A stretch of 12,391 nucleotides of DNA from Rhynchonema sp. JSB1_4 (Eukaryota; Nematoda; Chromadorea; Monhysterida; Xyalidae). The stretch lies in NCBI GenBank assembly GCA_030248065.1, contig JASAMV010004578.1:1-12391 (forward strand). The letters are read 5' to 3'. The notes beneath the pieces are model-generated. The model saw only the letters and a program-made list of their open reading frames with translations, ran no database searches and had not been told where the DNA came from. Both the position numbers and the translations under genes were made by a program. This document shows, piece by piece, positions 1 to 8,709 of this stretch (position 1 is the first letter of the stretch; each line of letters starts with the position of its first letter).

Positions 1-11
1 CTGATAATCTT

Positions 12-140
12 ATAGAGTCTGTTTATTACATGTATATATATCTGGTGATGGTGTATAAGCCCCGTTCAGGGATGCTTGTAGGCAGACGCCACTCTGAATG
101 AATGTTTCAGACCTTACCAAAGACCAGCGCCTGATACACT
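12..140 (+). repeat. Diverged left arm of the TAGTCTG foldback family
   Basis: TATAGAGTCTGTTTATTACA, then GTGTATAAGCCCCGTTCAGG and CTGAATGAATGTTTCAG, match in order the left arm of the intact copy at 4110-4416, with many changes. No right arm is visible. An ATGTTTCA motif is at 102-109. Confidence 0.65.
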
Positions 141-144
141 GATA

Positions 145-474
145 AAGGCAAACCAGCCGTGCGTTGCAGACTTGGACCATGCCGTATCTGATACGGTATG
201 GTCCAAGTCTGCAACGCACGGCTGGTTTGCACCCTGAATTCTTAGACACGGGTTACTGTAGCCACGTCTCGTGTCATTTGCGTGTGAAAGCGCCAAGATC
301 GTGAAACATTTAGCACACGTTGTCGTCGTGCGTCTATGTATGTGTTGTTTATCGGCTTCACTCGCAAACCACGTGAGACGTGGTTACAGCAACCCGAAGC
401 ATTTTTAGGTGTGTAAGAATTCATGGTGATACGGTATGGTCCGTGTCTGCAGAGCACGACGGCTGGTTTGCCTT
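145..474. mobile_element. TA-flanked foldback MITE with GGCAAACCAGCC ends
   Basis: The ends are AAGGCAAACCAGCC and GGCTGGTTTGCCTT, each flanked by TA (143-144, 475-476). Inner arms match in inverted orientation: CCCTGAATTCTTAGACAC and GGGTTACTGTAGCCACGTCT on the left, their complements at about 372-425 on the right. The left end carries an extra inverted copy of the terminal 40 bp, forming a hairpin at 148-230. TGAAACAT sits at the exact midpoint (302-309). Related fragments occur at 1555-1620 and 3838-3895. Confidence 0.7.
148..230. repeat. Near-perfect 40-bp-arm hairpin
   Basis: GCAAACCAGCCGTGCGTTGC through CCGTAT at 187 is followed by a 3-base loop and its complement to 230. I see one mismatch (ccatgcc against ggtatgg). 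It is a terminal-repeat duplication within the 145-474 element. Confidence 0.9.
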
Positions 475-476
475 TA

Positions 477-1039
477 ACGCAACGCCAACACAAATCTGGA
501 TAAAAATCGCACGCAACGTAGAACTTTTCGAGGTTGGGTTGAAACCCCGCCGGTGATAATGAATCTTCAGCACGAATCGAACATGGCTCATTTTATTCGA
601 TATTTAACCGATTATTCCCGCTTTCCCAGTGGTTGTCATGTCCATGCTGTCATATATAATTCACATGTCAATGCCTGCAAGCGTCACGACGTCAGACTGG
701 AGAACGACAAAAAAGTCCATGCTTGCTTCTCGTTAGTCCCGATCGTCGTGCAGTTTCAGTTGGAACGACGCGTCGTTCACATATCGTGATTTAAATATTG
801 ATTGTTGTGTATAACGGTATTAAGTGTAACCTCAAGTTACAAACGGCTTGTGTAACATGGTTTGAGATTCCGACGTCTGTTTTGAAAATAGAAAATTGTG
901 GAGAAATTCTATGCGAGTCAGAATTTGGAGAACTTGAGAGCTTTGTGGGGACGGTACTGTTCGATTCGCTTCGGTTTGCTGCATTTGTTTCGCTTCTATA
1001 TCGCCTCTGATTTATTACTGCCAATTTCTGGTCTCCCTA
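477..1039. other. Intergenic stretch with no recognised feature
   Basis: Short overlapping ORFs of 70-78 codons exist on both strands (for example 553-789) but show no domain, composition or motif that supports coding. No inverted repeat comparable with the neighbouring elements was seen. There is no ATGTTTCA copy here. Confidence 0.6.
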
Positions 1040-1091
1040 CGGACTTACATACAAGTTATGAGGCAATCGATCTCCCTCTGGTGAAGTTCTA

Positions 1092-1806
1092 TAGTCTGTT
1101 GATTATATTTCGACATAGTGTATAAGCCCCATTGAGCGATGTTTGGAGCGGGCTGGGTCGACGCCATTCTAAATGAATGTTTCAAGCATTGCTAACTCAG
1201 GCAAAAGACCGATTGAACATTGCTTGCCGCGTGACGCAAAAACACGTGGCCTGTCATCGCACAACACCAACAATGTTCAATGGCTCTGCGAATGAGTTGG
1301 CAATGCCTGAAACATTCATTTAGAATGGCGTCGACCCAGCCCACTCCAAACATCGCTGAATGGGGCTTATATTTGTCGCACAATGACTATATGAGAATCC
1401 ATCCCCATATTTTTCCTACATGGGCAAGGAGGGTTTCTGGCGATTTTTTTCAAATTGAATCAGGTTTTGACAAGGAGTTATTTTCTCTTTCTTTTCCCGC
1501 TTTATTTATCTCGAGTGATCAACGTGTGTGTGCTGTAATCGATTTCACACACAAAGTGTGTAATACGTGGCTACAGTAACCCGAGCCCGAACCATTTCGG
1601 TTGCGTAGAATTCAGGGTGAAACTTCTGCACATGTGTGTTTCTCATTCTTCTCACTGATAAGCATGCAAAGTTCTTGTCAAAACCTGGTCCAATTTGAAA
1701 AAAATGCCAAATATCCGCCTTTTCAATGCAGGAAAATTAGGGGGATGGATTCTCATATAGTCATTGTGCGACCAATACACTATGTTGAAATATAATCAAC
1801 AGACTA
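1092..1806. mobile_element. TAGTCTG-family foldback MITE, copy 1, itself interrupted
   Basis: The ends are TAGTCTGTTGATTATATTTC and its inverted form, with TA target duplications at 1090-1091 and 1807-1808. Removing it restores the arm of the host foldback: gaagttcTAgttccacc against gaagttgTAattccacc in the opposite arm. Without its own insertion it is about 309 bp, like copy 2. ATGTTTCA occurs in both arms (1177-1184 and, inverted, 1308-1315). TA targets suggest mobilisation by a Tc1/mariner-type transposase. Confidence 0.85.
1372..1775. mobile_element. TTGGTCGCAC-family MITE, copy 1, nested in the TAGTCTG element
   Basis: The left end TTTGTCGCACAATGACTATA and the right end TATAGTCATTGTGCGACCAA are inverted, and GAATCCATCC pairs next to them. 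TA duplications lie at 1370-1371 and 1776-1777. The host sequence gcttaTAcactatg is known from copy 2 of the TAGTCTG family, so the junctions are exact. It contains a piece (1555-1620) related to the 145-474 element. Confidence 0.85.
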
Positions 1807-2401
1807 TAGTTCCACCAATACTCCAGTTCATGATGAGTGCATGTGTACAATTTGAAGACGTCACAGTTAGAGCCTGCATGAAAAACTGCGGATTCAACTT
1901 CAAACAGCAAGAGGTTGATTGAAATGATTATGTTCCTCGTGTTCTGGTGGAACGACAACTCCGGCACTATCTTGGAGCGCCGCACAAAGTTGCTGACGCG
2001 CGAACGTTGCTCAAAACTCGACTTGTTTTGAGCTGATGTAAAGCGATCTAAAATTGAATACGATTTTAGGCTTGTTCGCAGTCTTTAAGCCTAAAACAGG
2101 CGATTTTTACGTGAAAACTGTCAAAAGTCGCTAGCATAAACAAGTCGGGTTTTGAGCAACGTTCGCGCGTCAGCAACTTTGTGCGGCGCTCCAAGATAGT
2201 GCCGGAGTTGTCGTTCCACCAGAACACGAGGAACATAATCATTTCAATCAACCTCTTGCTGTTTGAAGTTGAATCCGCAGTTTTTCATGCAGGCTCTAAC
2301 TGTGACGTCTTCAAATTGTACATGCACTCATCATGAACTGGAGTATTGGTGGAATTACAACTTCAGCAGAGGGAGATCGATTGCCATATAACTTATGTAA
2401 G

Positions 2402-2452
2402 TGTTGGTGTTGTGTGATAACAGGCCTCATGTTTTTGCCACGCAGCAGGCCA
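2402..2452 (-). repeat. Fragment related to the TAGTCTG-family interior
   Basis: TGTTGGTGTTGTGTGATAAC then AGGCC and TGTTTTTGC correspond to the complement of 1224-1275 (GCAAAAACACGTGGCCTGTC, ATCGCACAACACCAACAAT) with scattered changes. Confidence 0.55.
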
Positions 2453-2589
2453 TTATTCCTCACGAGCGCTGTACAGGGTATTAGCTATAGCGGTCGCGTG
2501 ACTGTCAGTCACTCAACACACAAGTCCAGCGTAGGGATTTGCGAAACGCGACGAAACTCAGTTTGCGTGAGCTTTACGGATCAGGCAAC

Positions 2590-2812
2590 GTATCTGCTAC
2601 AACAATGTTTCACACGCTCGCTGTGAGGTTTGTTGTGGTGGTGCGCTGCCAGCGTGACAATGAAACGTTTTATTGCCAGTTTGCTTCTGAGTGCAGTGTT
2701 TGATTGACTATGACACGTATTTTTCTCTGGAATCTACTGAAAATTGCCTCTTATAAAATAACCGTGAGCTCGTTTGTTTCCTTTGTCTTGCATAAAAAGG
2801 AAGTACTACAGA
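2590..2812 (+). repeat. 5' flanking unit of the GT92 gene, copy 1
   Basis: This unit is directly repeated in two pieces at 11466-11626 and 12179-12214. Shared stretches include TTTCACAYGCTCGCTGTGA, GTGCGCTGCCAGC, AGTTTGCTTCTGAGTGCAGT and GACACGTATTTTTCTCT, then the TTTGTCTTGCATAAAA block near the TATA. It carries an ATGTTTCA motif at 2605-2612. Confidence 0.75.
2752..2800 (+). promoter_or_regulatory. Putative core promoter of the GT92 gene
   Basis: TATAAAA lies at 2752-2758, and a second TATA-like CATAAAAAGG at 2791-2800 is preceded by TTTGTTTCCTTTGTCTTG. The second block is conserved at 12180-12208 upstream of the possible second gene, which argues that it is functional or recently duplicated. 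The ATG is at 2868, so a start site about 30 bp downstream of either box would give a short leader. No transcript evidence is available. Confidence 0.45.
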
Positions 2813-2867
2813 TCTCGACCGTCTGAGAAGTTTTTCTCAACACCGACCGTGGAATTTTAAATTCAAA

Positions 2868-3127
2868 ATGAAGCTACCAAGACCGAAAAAGACCAACGCA
2901 CGATTGGTCTTGGTGACGCTGACGGTGTTTGGCTTCATTCTATTGTTGTCCGATCACGAAACACCAACAGCTTTCAAAAATCTGGCGCTCGACTCGAACG
3001 GACCGGGAAACGTTGATTTGTTTTCCGATTTGTGGGTCCCACCAACGGTAGCTGAGCCTGACTTTGTCAGTAATGCGTCAGTCGATGTGGATCCCGACAG
3101 CCCAAAAACGTATCCAGTGCCAAAAAG
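2868..3127 (+). CDS. GT92 gene exon 1: cytoplasmic tail, signal anchor and stem
   Basis: The ATG at 2868 has an A-rich context (caaaATG) and lies about 75-115 bp downstream of two TATA-like boxes. The product begins MKLPRPKKTNAR, a basic cytoplasmic tail. A hydrophobic stretch follows at residues 13-27 (LVLVTLTVFGFILLL), then a polar, proline-rich stem with an N-glycosylation sequon (NAS). This is the standard architecture of a Golgi type II glycosyltransferase. The end at 3127 assumes the donor AAAAG/GTTTGC, whose phase (two bases left over) fits exon 2. In this frame the ORF continues to a stop near 3209. A second open frame, running from about 3074 to 3319, overlaps it and has a better-looking donor (CCCT/GTATGT at 3229) that also fits exon 2. 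A 1-bp frameshift near 3137, or an exon end at 3228, is therefore possible. Confidence 0.6.
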
Positions 3128-3245
3128 GTTTGCCACGTGGAAAACGACTTTGTTGCAAACTTTTTTGATTCTTGGGTTTGGCGAGTGCAGTATGCCCTCG
3201 TCAATATGACCTTGATGAACCCATCCCTGTATGTACATGTACTAG

Positions 3246-3837
3246 GTAGTCCGCCCATCTGCTCAGGGCACTTTGTCTTGCTGCTGGCAGAATTATTCTT
3301 ACCTTGCTCCACCTTCTAATTTATTTAAGAGAAATTGAGTGACCGATTTTGCAAAAAAACCAGAAAAATGATAGAATGCGTCGAAAAAGAATTAATTCAA
3401 TGAACTGTAATTGTGTAAAAGCCTTTTGGACATTGATAAAGCAAGATGCGCACATTTTCAACATTATCTATTCGTTCACCACGTGAAAGATATTTTTTTA
3501 GCATTTTTAACAAAATGCTCTTGATTTACTGAACTGAGTGCTGTTACATCTATGAAGTCATGCTTGTGACTGATCTGTGTCTTCGGCACAACATATATCA
3601 AGTTAATCCATGGATAAAACATGTCAATTTCGCAAAAATTACAATTTACGCGCAAAAATATTTTTCGGAAATTCAATTTCTCTTTCATTACAACGTGGAG
3701 CAAGGGAACACGCCAGCCAGCAACTTCACAAAGTGCCATGGGCTGATGGACGGACTATGCATGCAGCACTGTGCTCATCAACACTTTGCCCTTCAGTTCA
3801 TCGATCGTGCTCCATCTATGATTATAGTGTATAGTCA
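3246..3837. other. Intron 1, unannotated AT-rich segment
   Basis: Several overlapping ORFs (for example 3560-3910 and 3610-3834) have no recognisable domain and no bordering splice sites that fit the gene. No strong inverted repeat was seen. An unrecognised GT92 exon cannot be excluded. Confidence 0.5.
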
Positions 3838-4100
3838 CACCAGCCGTACTTTGCAGTCATACCGCGTCACCCTGAATTCTTACACACCTGCAAGTTTCGA
3901 CTTAAAGTAAAACTACGCCAACACGAGCCCGATTTCGGAGCTGGCAAAATGGTGAAACATTCATGACGTGGCTGCTGATTTGGGAAACGTTACACGTTGT
4001 GGAATACAGCGTGGAGCATGATGATTTTCTCTTTCTTTGCGTTTTGCAAGCTCACCACCTCCGAAATCGGGCTCGTGTTTGCTTAGTTTGCCTTTACTGT
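3838..4100. mobile_element. Foldback remnant related to the 145-474 family
   Basis: CACCAGCCGTACTTTGCAG and CACCCTGAATTCTTACACAC at 3838-3890 match the 145-474 family ends. An inverted pair follows: CAACACGAGCCCGATTTCGG with AGCTGGC (3919-3947), and its complement with TCCGAAATCGGGCTCGTGTT at 4052-4080. The far end has GTTTGCCTTTACTGTAGCCACG, again like the family. TGAAACAT is at 3953-3960 in the loop. Confidence 0.65.
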
Positions 4101-4109
4101 AGCCACGTA

Positions 4110-4416
4110 TAGTCTGTTGATTATATTTCGACATAGTGTATAAGCCCCATTCAGCGATGTTTGGAGCGGGCTGGGTCGACGCCATTCTAAATGAATGTTT
4201 CAAGCATTGCTAATTCAGGCAAACACCGATTGAACATTGCTTTCCGCGTGGCGCAAAAACCCGTGGCCTGTCATCGCACAACACCAACAATGTTCAATGG
4301 CTCTGCGAATGAGTTGGCAATGCTGAAACATTCATTTAGAATGGCGTCGACCCAGCCCGCTCCAAACATCGCTGAATGGGGCTTATACACTATGTCGAAA
4401 TATAATCAACAGACTA
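4110..4416. mobile_element. TAGTCTG-family foldback MITE, copy 2 (intact)
   Basis: A 307-bp element with ends TAGTCTGTTGATTATATTTC and its complement, and TA at 4108-4109 and 4417-4418. Arms of about 90 bp pair almost perfectly (GTATAAGCCCCATTCAGCG, GGAGCGGGCTGGGTCGACGC). ATGTTTCA lies in each arm (4195-4202; inverted 4324-4331). It is very similar to 1092-1806, indicating recent activity. Non-autonomous: no coding capacity. Confidence 0.9.
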
Positions 4417-4590
4417 TAGCGCGTGGCTTGCTTGTGATCATGAAACATTAAGCCATTAAAGCGGGAAACCGTATATATCATGCTTGCTTTTTTACTACGC
4501 AGTTAGACTGTTTATGTCCAACGGTCACAAAAACAACGATCAAACGAGATAAACCACGTTAAAACTGTCAGAATTTATCTTTGAAAGGTT

Positions 4591-4820
4591 GCTTTCAGGA
4601 ACAAACGCGAGCTTGTGCCGACTTACGCTCACCCTTTTGATCATGAAAGGCAGTGAGACTGAGACAAGAACCAGCTCGCTGACAGATGAAACCTTTGTGA
4701 AACATTTCACACGTGGCTGTTGGTTGACGAGCTGGTTGGATTCCCTACTAAACGTTCTGCCGTTGCCTGATCAAAAGGGGAAGCGTAAGTCGGCACAAGC
4801 TCGAGTTTGTTCCCGAAAGC
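4591..4820. mobile_element. Foldback element with 53-bp arms
   Basis: The left arm 4591-4643 (GCTTTCAGGAACAAACGCGA, GCTTGTGCCGACTTACGCT, CTTTTGATCA) pairs with 4768-4820, with about four mismatches. The exact midpoint holds TGTGAAACATTTCACA (4697-4711), which contains TGAAACAT and is itself palindromic. No clear target duplication was seen. Confidence 0.75.
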
Positions 4821-5537
4821 AAATTTTTAAAAATTAATTCTCACAATTTAAACGCATTTCATTTTGTTCGAACGATGTTTTTGTCACCACAGTTGAGCGA
4901 ACTTTTGTCGAAACTTATCAGCGATGGGAAATTGGTCTTTGATCGCTTGAATAGCGCGATAAATGACCTTTTTTTACTGCTATACACAGTAAAGCTCTGC
5001 ATGCTGTCTATGCGGCCCAAAAATACAACGGAAAATTTTTTTTCTTAAATGTACGTGGTTTTTGAAAAATAGCGCGAGCTGTGGTAGTGCCAAAAAAGTG
5101 AATGTAATCTTCAATTAGAGCCAAGGCGTTTATGAAACACTTGTGATTAAGCGGCACACTAAGAACATGCGAAACAGATCGGTATTTTAATTTGAAGGTG
5201 CAATGGTAGGGTCAAAATTTTTTACCTTTCGGCCCTTCGGGCTCAGAGGGAGCTGATGTGGGAAAAAAAATTTTTGACCGTGAGTGGTTTGGACCAAGCC
5301 CAGTTACCGTGTCAAGTTTCATTGAGATCGGTTTTGGTCACATATGGCGGAGACCCTTTAACAATAGTCCCCTTGCAGGCGCGATCCAGTCAACCCACGA
5401 TGGGCTTATTACGATTCACGATTCCAAAGAGTCTCAATAGTCACCATTTCAAAATACAACCAAGGTGTATCGGTTTATTGTCGTTATTACGCGTAAGTTT
5501 TATTTGGCCTTTATCCGTTTATTTTACTCTTTTGCAA
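4821..5537. other. Intron 1, unannotated segment
   Basis: AT-rich. Two overlapping ORFs at 5256-5573 carry a phrase (SSFIEIGFGHIWRR) that looks like translated repeat DNA, without other support. No inverted repeat, RNA gene or exon was recognised. Confidence 0.5.
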
Positions 5538-5545
5538 CCTATACT

Positions 5546-6144
5546 CAGGGTTAGGCAAAAAACGTTTAATTAAAACGCCCATGATGATTTGCTCCTTGTG
5601 AGACGCAGTACCGCAATTGTCGATTATTTCGTGCGGTACTGCGTCTCACAAGGAGCAAATCACCATGTTGTCAACTAATCGCATTCACAGAAACATCACA
5701 TTCCTTAAACATTCGATTAAAAACGCCCAGATGCCCGAAATATGCCCCAAAAAAGTTGGAAAACGCTCATGTTGGAAAAAAACGTGGCTAAATGAAGTAA
5801 TTCTATGTGTTCTGAGGCAAAATAAACGAGTTTCAACCCTTTTCTTGCTAACATCCCACATCAGACACGCATCATGGGACCAACTTTGGCCGGGATCATC
5901 ATTGAAAGTCAAACTCCGTATATCGGCGTATCTCGACAAAGTAAAAATTGGTCGGTAAATTTTTGAAAAAATGGGACAAAAATTGATTTTCCTTCAAAAT
6001 CAGGGTACTTTCCCTGGAAAATCAGGGAAAATCCAAGGAAATTAAGGATTTGAAAAAAAAAACGAAAAACGACCCAGGCGTTTTTATTTTAAAAAACTTC
6101 GTTTTTTTTGAGAAAAAACGCCGTCGTTTTTTTGCCCAACCCTG
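5546..6144. mobile_element. hAT-like MITE with 8-bp target duplication
   Basis: The ends are CAGGGTTAGGCAAAAAACG and its inverted counterpart CGTTTTTTTGCCCAACCCTG. The flanks are a perfect 8-bp duplication, CCTATACT (5538-5545 and 6145-6152). Termini starting CAGGG and 8-bp duplications are the hallmark of hAT elements. At 599 bp it has no transposase; the ORF at 5617-5958 shows no hAT domain. It contains the hairpin at 5585-5662. Confidence 0.9.
5585..5662. repeat. Perfect 31-bp-arm hairpin inside the hAT-like MITE
   Basis: TGATTTGCTCCTTGTGAGAC continuing GCAGTACCGCA (5585-5615) is complementary without mismatch to 5632-5662, with a 16-base loop. Confidence 0.95.
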
Positions 6145-6323
6145 CCTATACTTTCGCAACAGTAAGTGTACCCTCTTGATAGTGAAACCCTCTATGACGG
6201 ATATCTTGGTTGCGCTCAACTCCTATTATTACCACTTAATGTAAATATTCTTCGCAACACCGTGAAATTGCCAGGTTCCGATCACTAAAAAAGGGTAGAC
6301 TGTAGGCATTTCATAAATTCCAG

Positions 6324-6490
6324 CCATAACGGAACGGAAATCGAGCCGCGCCATCGCACAATGGTCAAACCGGAATACCTGATCTATTGCGTGCGCGGGC
6401 GCTATGCACCGTATGTGACCGTCACCGAGATTAACGGGACTGAAGTTGGCAAGGAGAGTGAAAAACTGCCCGTCACTGTTTTGCCTGTCG
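6324..6490 (+). CDS. GT92 gene exon 2: N-terminal part of the luminal GT92 region
   Basis: This is the only stop-free frame between an acceptor (cataaattccag, ending 6323) and a strong donor (GTCG/GTATGTGT at 6491). It encodes about 55 residues beginning HNGTEIEPRH and including VKPEYLIYCVRGRYAP, which resembles the YLI-C-V/P segment that precedes the conserved core in GT92 proteins. Two N-glycosylation sequons (both NGT) suit a luminal domain. Composition is clearly less AT-rich than the flanking intron. The exon ends one base into a codon, and exon 3 supplies the two bases needed, giving a smooth join from LPVTVLPV into PPMTPTLSVCLAP. Assignment to this gene rests on phase, position between exons 1 and 3, and motif resemblance. 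The antisense frame (6229-6699) is also open but looks like a shadow. Confidence 0.65.
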
Positions 6491-6806
6491 GTATGTGTAC
6501 CCTTTTTGTAATTTAGCAAGTTTTGAGTGATCCAATGCTCAATGGTCATCAGAGTCACACTGGGTGATCGCTTTGGCCTGGATCGGTCTGGATCGGTAAT
6601 ATGACAATTTTGTAAGGCTGCATTTCTATAAAAGAGGCTTGCGGCTCGTAGCCGCAATTTGTCTTTCGCACGCCTCATTTGAAGGGCTGTACTTCGCACG
6701 CCTCAAACCGAGTCACGCTTAAATACTTACCGAGTCACTAATTCAACATGTATGATGTCGCTCACATACCAGCCTGGTTTACGCTGGCCAAATTACTGTC
6801 ATCAGG
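6491..6806. other. Start of intron 2, small repeats only
   Basis: Holds a tandem CTGGATCGGT pair near 6580, a small hairpin TTGCGGCT-cgt-AGCCGCAA near 6640 and two copies of TTCGCACGCCTCA near 6665 and 6693. Nothing else was recognised. Confidence 0.5.
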
Positions 6807-6808
6807 TA

Positions 6809-7078
6809 TTGGTCGCACAATGACTATATAAGAATCCATCCAAAAATTTTCCTGAATGGTAAGGCACGTCTCGCTGCAGATCACAAGCGTTCTATTTATA
6901 TTTTTTCCAAAACATTTCTGCCGATATCACGCTCACTGTGTTCAAGCAGCTTCACTGTAATATCGCCAGAAATGTTTTGGAAAAAATATAAATAGAACGC
7001 TTGTGATCTGCAGCGAGACGTGCCTTACCATTCAGGAAAATTATTGGATGGATTCTTATATAGTCATTGTGCCACCAA
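6809..7078. mobile_element. TTGGTCGCAC-family MITE, copy 2 (intact foldback)
   Basis: A 270-bp element. TA lies at 6807-6808 and 7079-7080. Ends are TTGGTCGCACAATGACTATA and TATAGTCATTGTGCCACCAA. Almost the whole element folds back: AAGGCACGTCTCGCTGCAG, CAAGCGTTCTATTTATA and TTTTTTCCAAAACATTTCTG are all mirrored. The loop is about 6918-6958. Confidence 0.9.
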
Positions 7079-7121
7079 TATTTCGCCACAGCAGTCGCGT
7101 GATCAAGACCGGACCTATGTA

Positions 7122-7185
7122 TTGGTCGCACAATGACCATGTAGGAATTCATCAAATCAATCCTGATTTTCACGTTCAGTCACTC
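7122..7185 (+). repeat. TTGGTCGCAC-family, copy 3, left end only
   Basis: TTGGTCGCACAATGACCATG with TAGGAATTCATC follows a TA. The right end is absent; the sequence is cut by the TTAA-flanked foldback beginning at 7190. Confidence 0.65.
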
Positions 7186-7427
7186 TTAAAGGGACTCTAC
7201 ATTTCAACGTTGACCGCGTTTGTTTGCAGCCATTTTGTTAGAAAATGAAGGCAAGGTATCAGAGACCCAAATTTAGGGAATGGATTTTCAACTCGTTACT
7301 TTGTGATGTTTCACGGAGCCCACATATTTTCACAGGAGGAGAAAAAATGAAAAAAGTTTGAGGCGGGCCTGTGTAAGATACAAGGTAATCCAATCGCAGG
7401 TATTTTCAGCGTTTTATACACAGACAA

Positions 7428-8500
7428 AGTGACTCTACAATTGATCATTGACCGCGTTTGTTTGCAATCATTTTTTCAGAAAATGAAGACTAGGTATCAG
7501 AAACCCAGATTTAGGAAATAGATTTTCAGGTCGTTGCTTTGTGATGTTTCACGGAACCCACACATTTTTACAGGAGGAGAAAAAATGAAAAAAGTTTGAG
7601 GCAGGCCTGTGCGAAACACAAGGTAATCCAATAGAAGATATTTTCAGCGTTTTATACTCAGACGTTTTTCTGTTAAACGAGATATAAAGCATTGTGGGAA
7701 ACGCCATGTGTGATAAATAATAAACGAAACACTCCAAAAAATCAAGCCTTTTTAAAGCACCCTTTTACTCTAGCATAATTTTAAGCATCTGTGGTGAATG
7801 AAATAAGTTGTCAATTAGAAATAAAAATCGTCTAATTATCTAGTATTTAGGATGTGCTTTTCGTTTTTCAAAACCTTACACAGCTCACACAATGTTTACC
7901 ACAACATGCGCAAGGCACCCATTCAGACCACGCACAGCGCACACACAACGACAACACACAGCCGGCCGGGGATAATGTTTCAGCTTTGTGTGTGCGCGCT
8001 GTGGGAATGGGTGCCTTGCGCATGTTGTGGTAAACATTGTGTGAGCTGTGTAGGGTTTTGAAAAACGAAAAGCACATCCTAAATACTAGATAATTAAACG
8101 ATTTTTATTTCTAATTGACAACTTATTTCATTCACCACAGATGCTTAAAATTATGCTAGAGTAAAAGGGTGCTTTAAAAAGGCTTGATTTTTTGGAGTGT
8201 TTCGTTTATTATTTATCACACATGGCGTTTCCCACAATGCTTTATACCTCGTTTAACAGAAAAACGTCTGAGTATAAAACGCTGAAAATATCTTCTATTG
8301 GATTACCTTGTGTTTCGCACAGGCCTGCCTCAAACTTTTTTCATTTTTTCCCTCCTGTAAAAATGTGTGGGCTCCGTGAAACATCACAAAGCAACGACTT
8401 GAAAATCTATTTCCTAAATCTGGGTTTCTGATACCTAGTCTTCATTTTCCGAATAAATGACTGCAAACAAACGCGGTCAACGATCAATTGTAGAGTCACT
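7428..8500. mobile_element. Inner TTAA foldback with ~520-bp arms, inserted in its own kind
   Basis: Arms 7428 to about 7955 and about 7990-8500 are near-identical inverted copies (ends AGTGACTCTACAATTGATC; blocks GACCGCGTTTGTTTGCA, AGCATTGTGGGAAACGCCAT, ACCACAACATGCGCAAGGC). TTAA is intact at the right (8501-8504). At the left only AA remains, after loss of 11 bases present in the other copy. ORFs on the two strands (7549-7737, 8192-8431; 7852-8061, 7868-8077) are mirror images of one another caused by the palindrome, not genes. ATGTTTCA occurs at 7544, 7975 (near the centre) and 8377 (inverted). Confidence 0.9.
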
Positions 8501-8709
8501 TTAAACGAGATATAAAGCATTGTACGAAACGCCATGTGTGACAAATGATAAACGAAACACTCCGAAAAATCAAGCCTTTTTGAAGCACCCTTTTACTGCT
8601 GTATAATTTTAGGCGTCTGTGGTGAATGGAATAAGTTGTCAATTGCAAATAAAAATCGTCTAATTATCCTGTGTTTAGGATGTGCTTTTCGTTTTTCAAA
8701 ACCCAACAC

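Larger units (their letters stand above)
1040..2415. mobile_element. Large foldback element, left arm interrupted by nested insertions
   Basis: The arms pair over about 270 bp. Left: 1044-1089 (GGCAATCGATCTCCCTCTG) continuing at 1809-2028. Right: 2137-2412, the complement of both. Key paired blocks are CACCAATACTCCAGTTCATG, GGAGCGCCGCACAAAGTTGC and TGACGCGCGAACGTTGCTCA. The loop is 2029-2136. The left arm is split at 1090-1808 by the TAGTCTG element. Outermost ends and target duplication were not resolved. No transposase was recognised. Confidence 0.8.

Noticed and set aside
553..789. 78-codon ORF upstream of the gene
   Set aside because: No domain or hydrophobic pattern; length expected by chance.
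3560..3910. 116-codon ORF as a missing GT92 exon
   Set aside because: No GT92 motif, no phase-compatible splice sites, and it runs into a foldback remnant.
5256..5573. Two overlapping + strand ORFs with SSFIEIGFGHIWRR
   Set aside because: Reads like translated repeat DNA; no domain, and one frame runs into the hAT-like element.
5617..5958. 113-codon ORF containing RISAYLD, resembling the GT92 N-terminal motif
   Set aside because: It lies wholly within the hAT-like MITE, has no matching splice sites, and the rest shows no GT92 resemblance.
6229..6699. 156-codon ORF on the - strand
   Set aside because: It lies antisense to GT92 exon 2 and extends across both splice sites without any recognisable domain.
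7549..8431. Pairs of near-identical ORFs on opposite strands
   Set aside because: They are mirror images produced by the inverted repeat, with no domain or codon signal.
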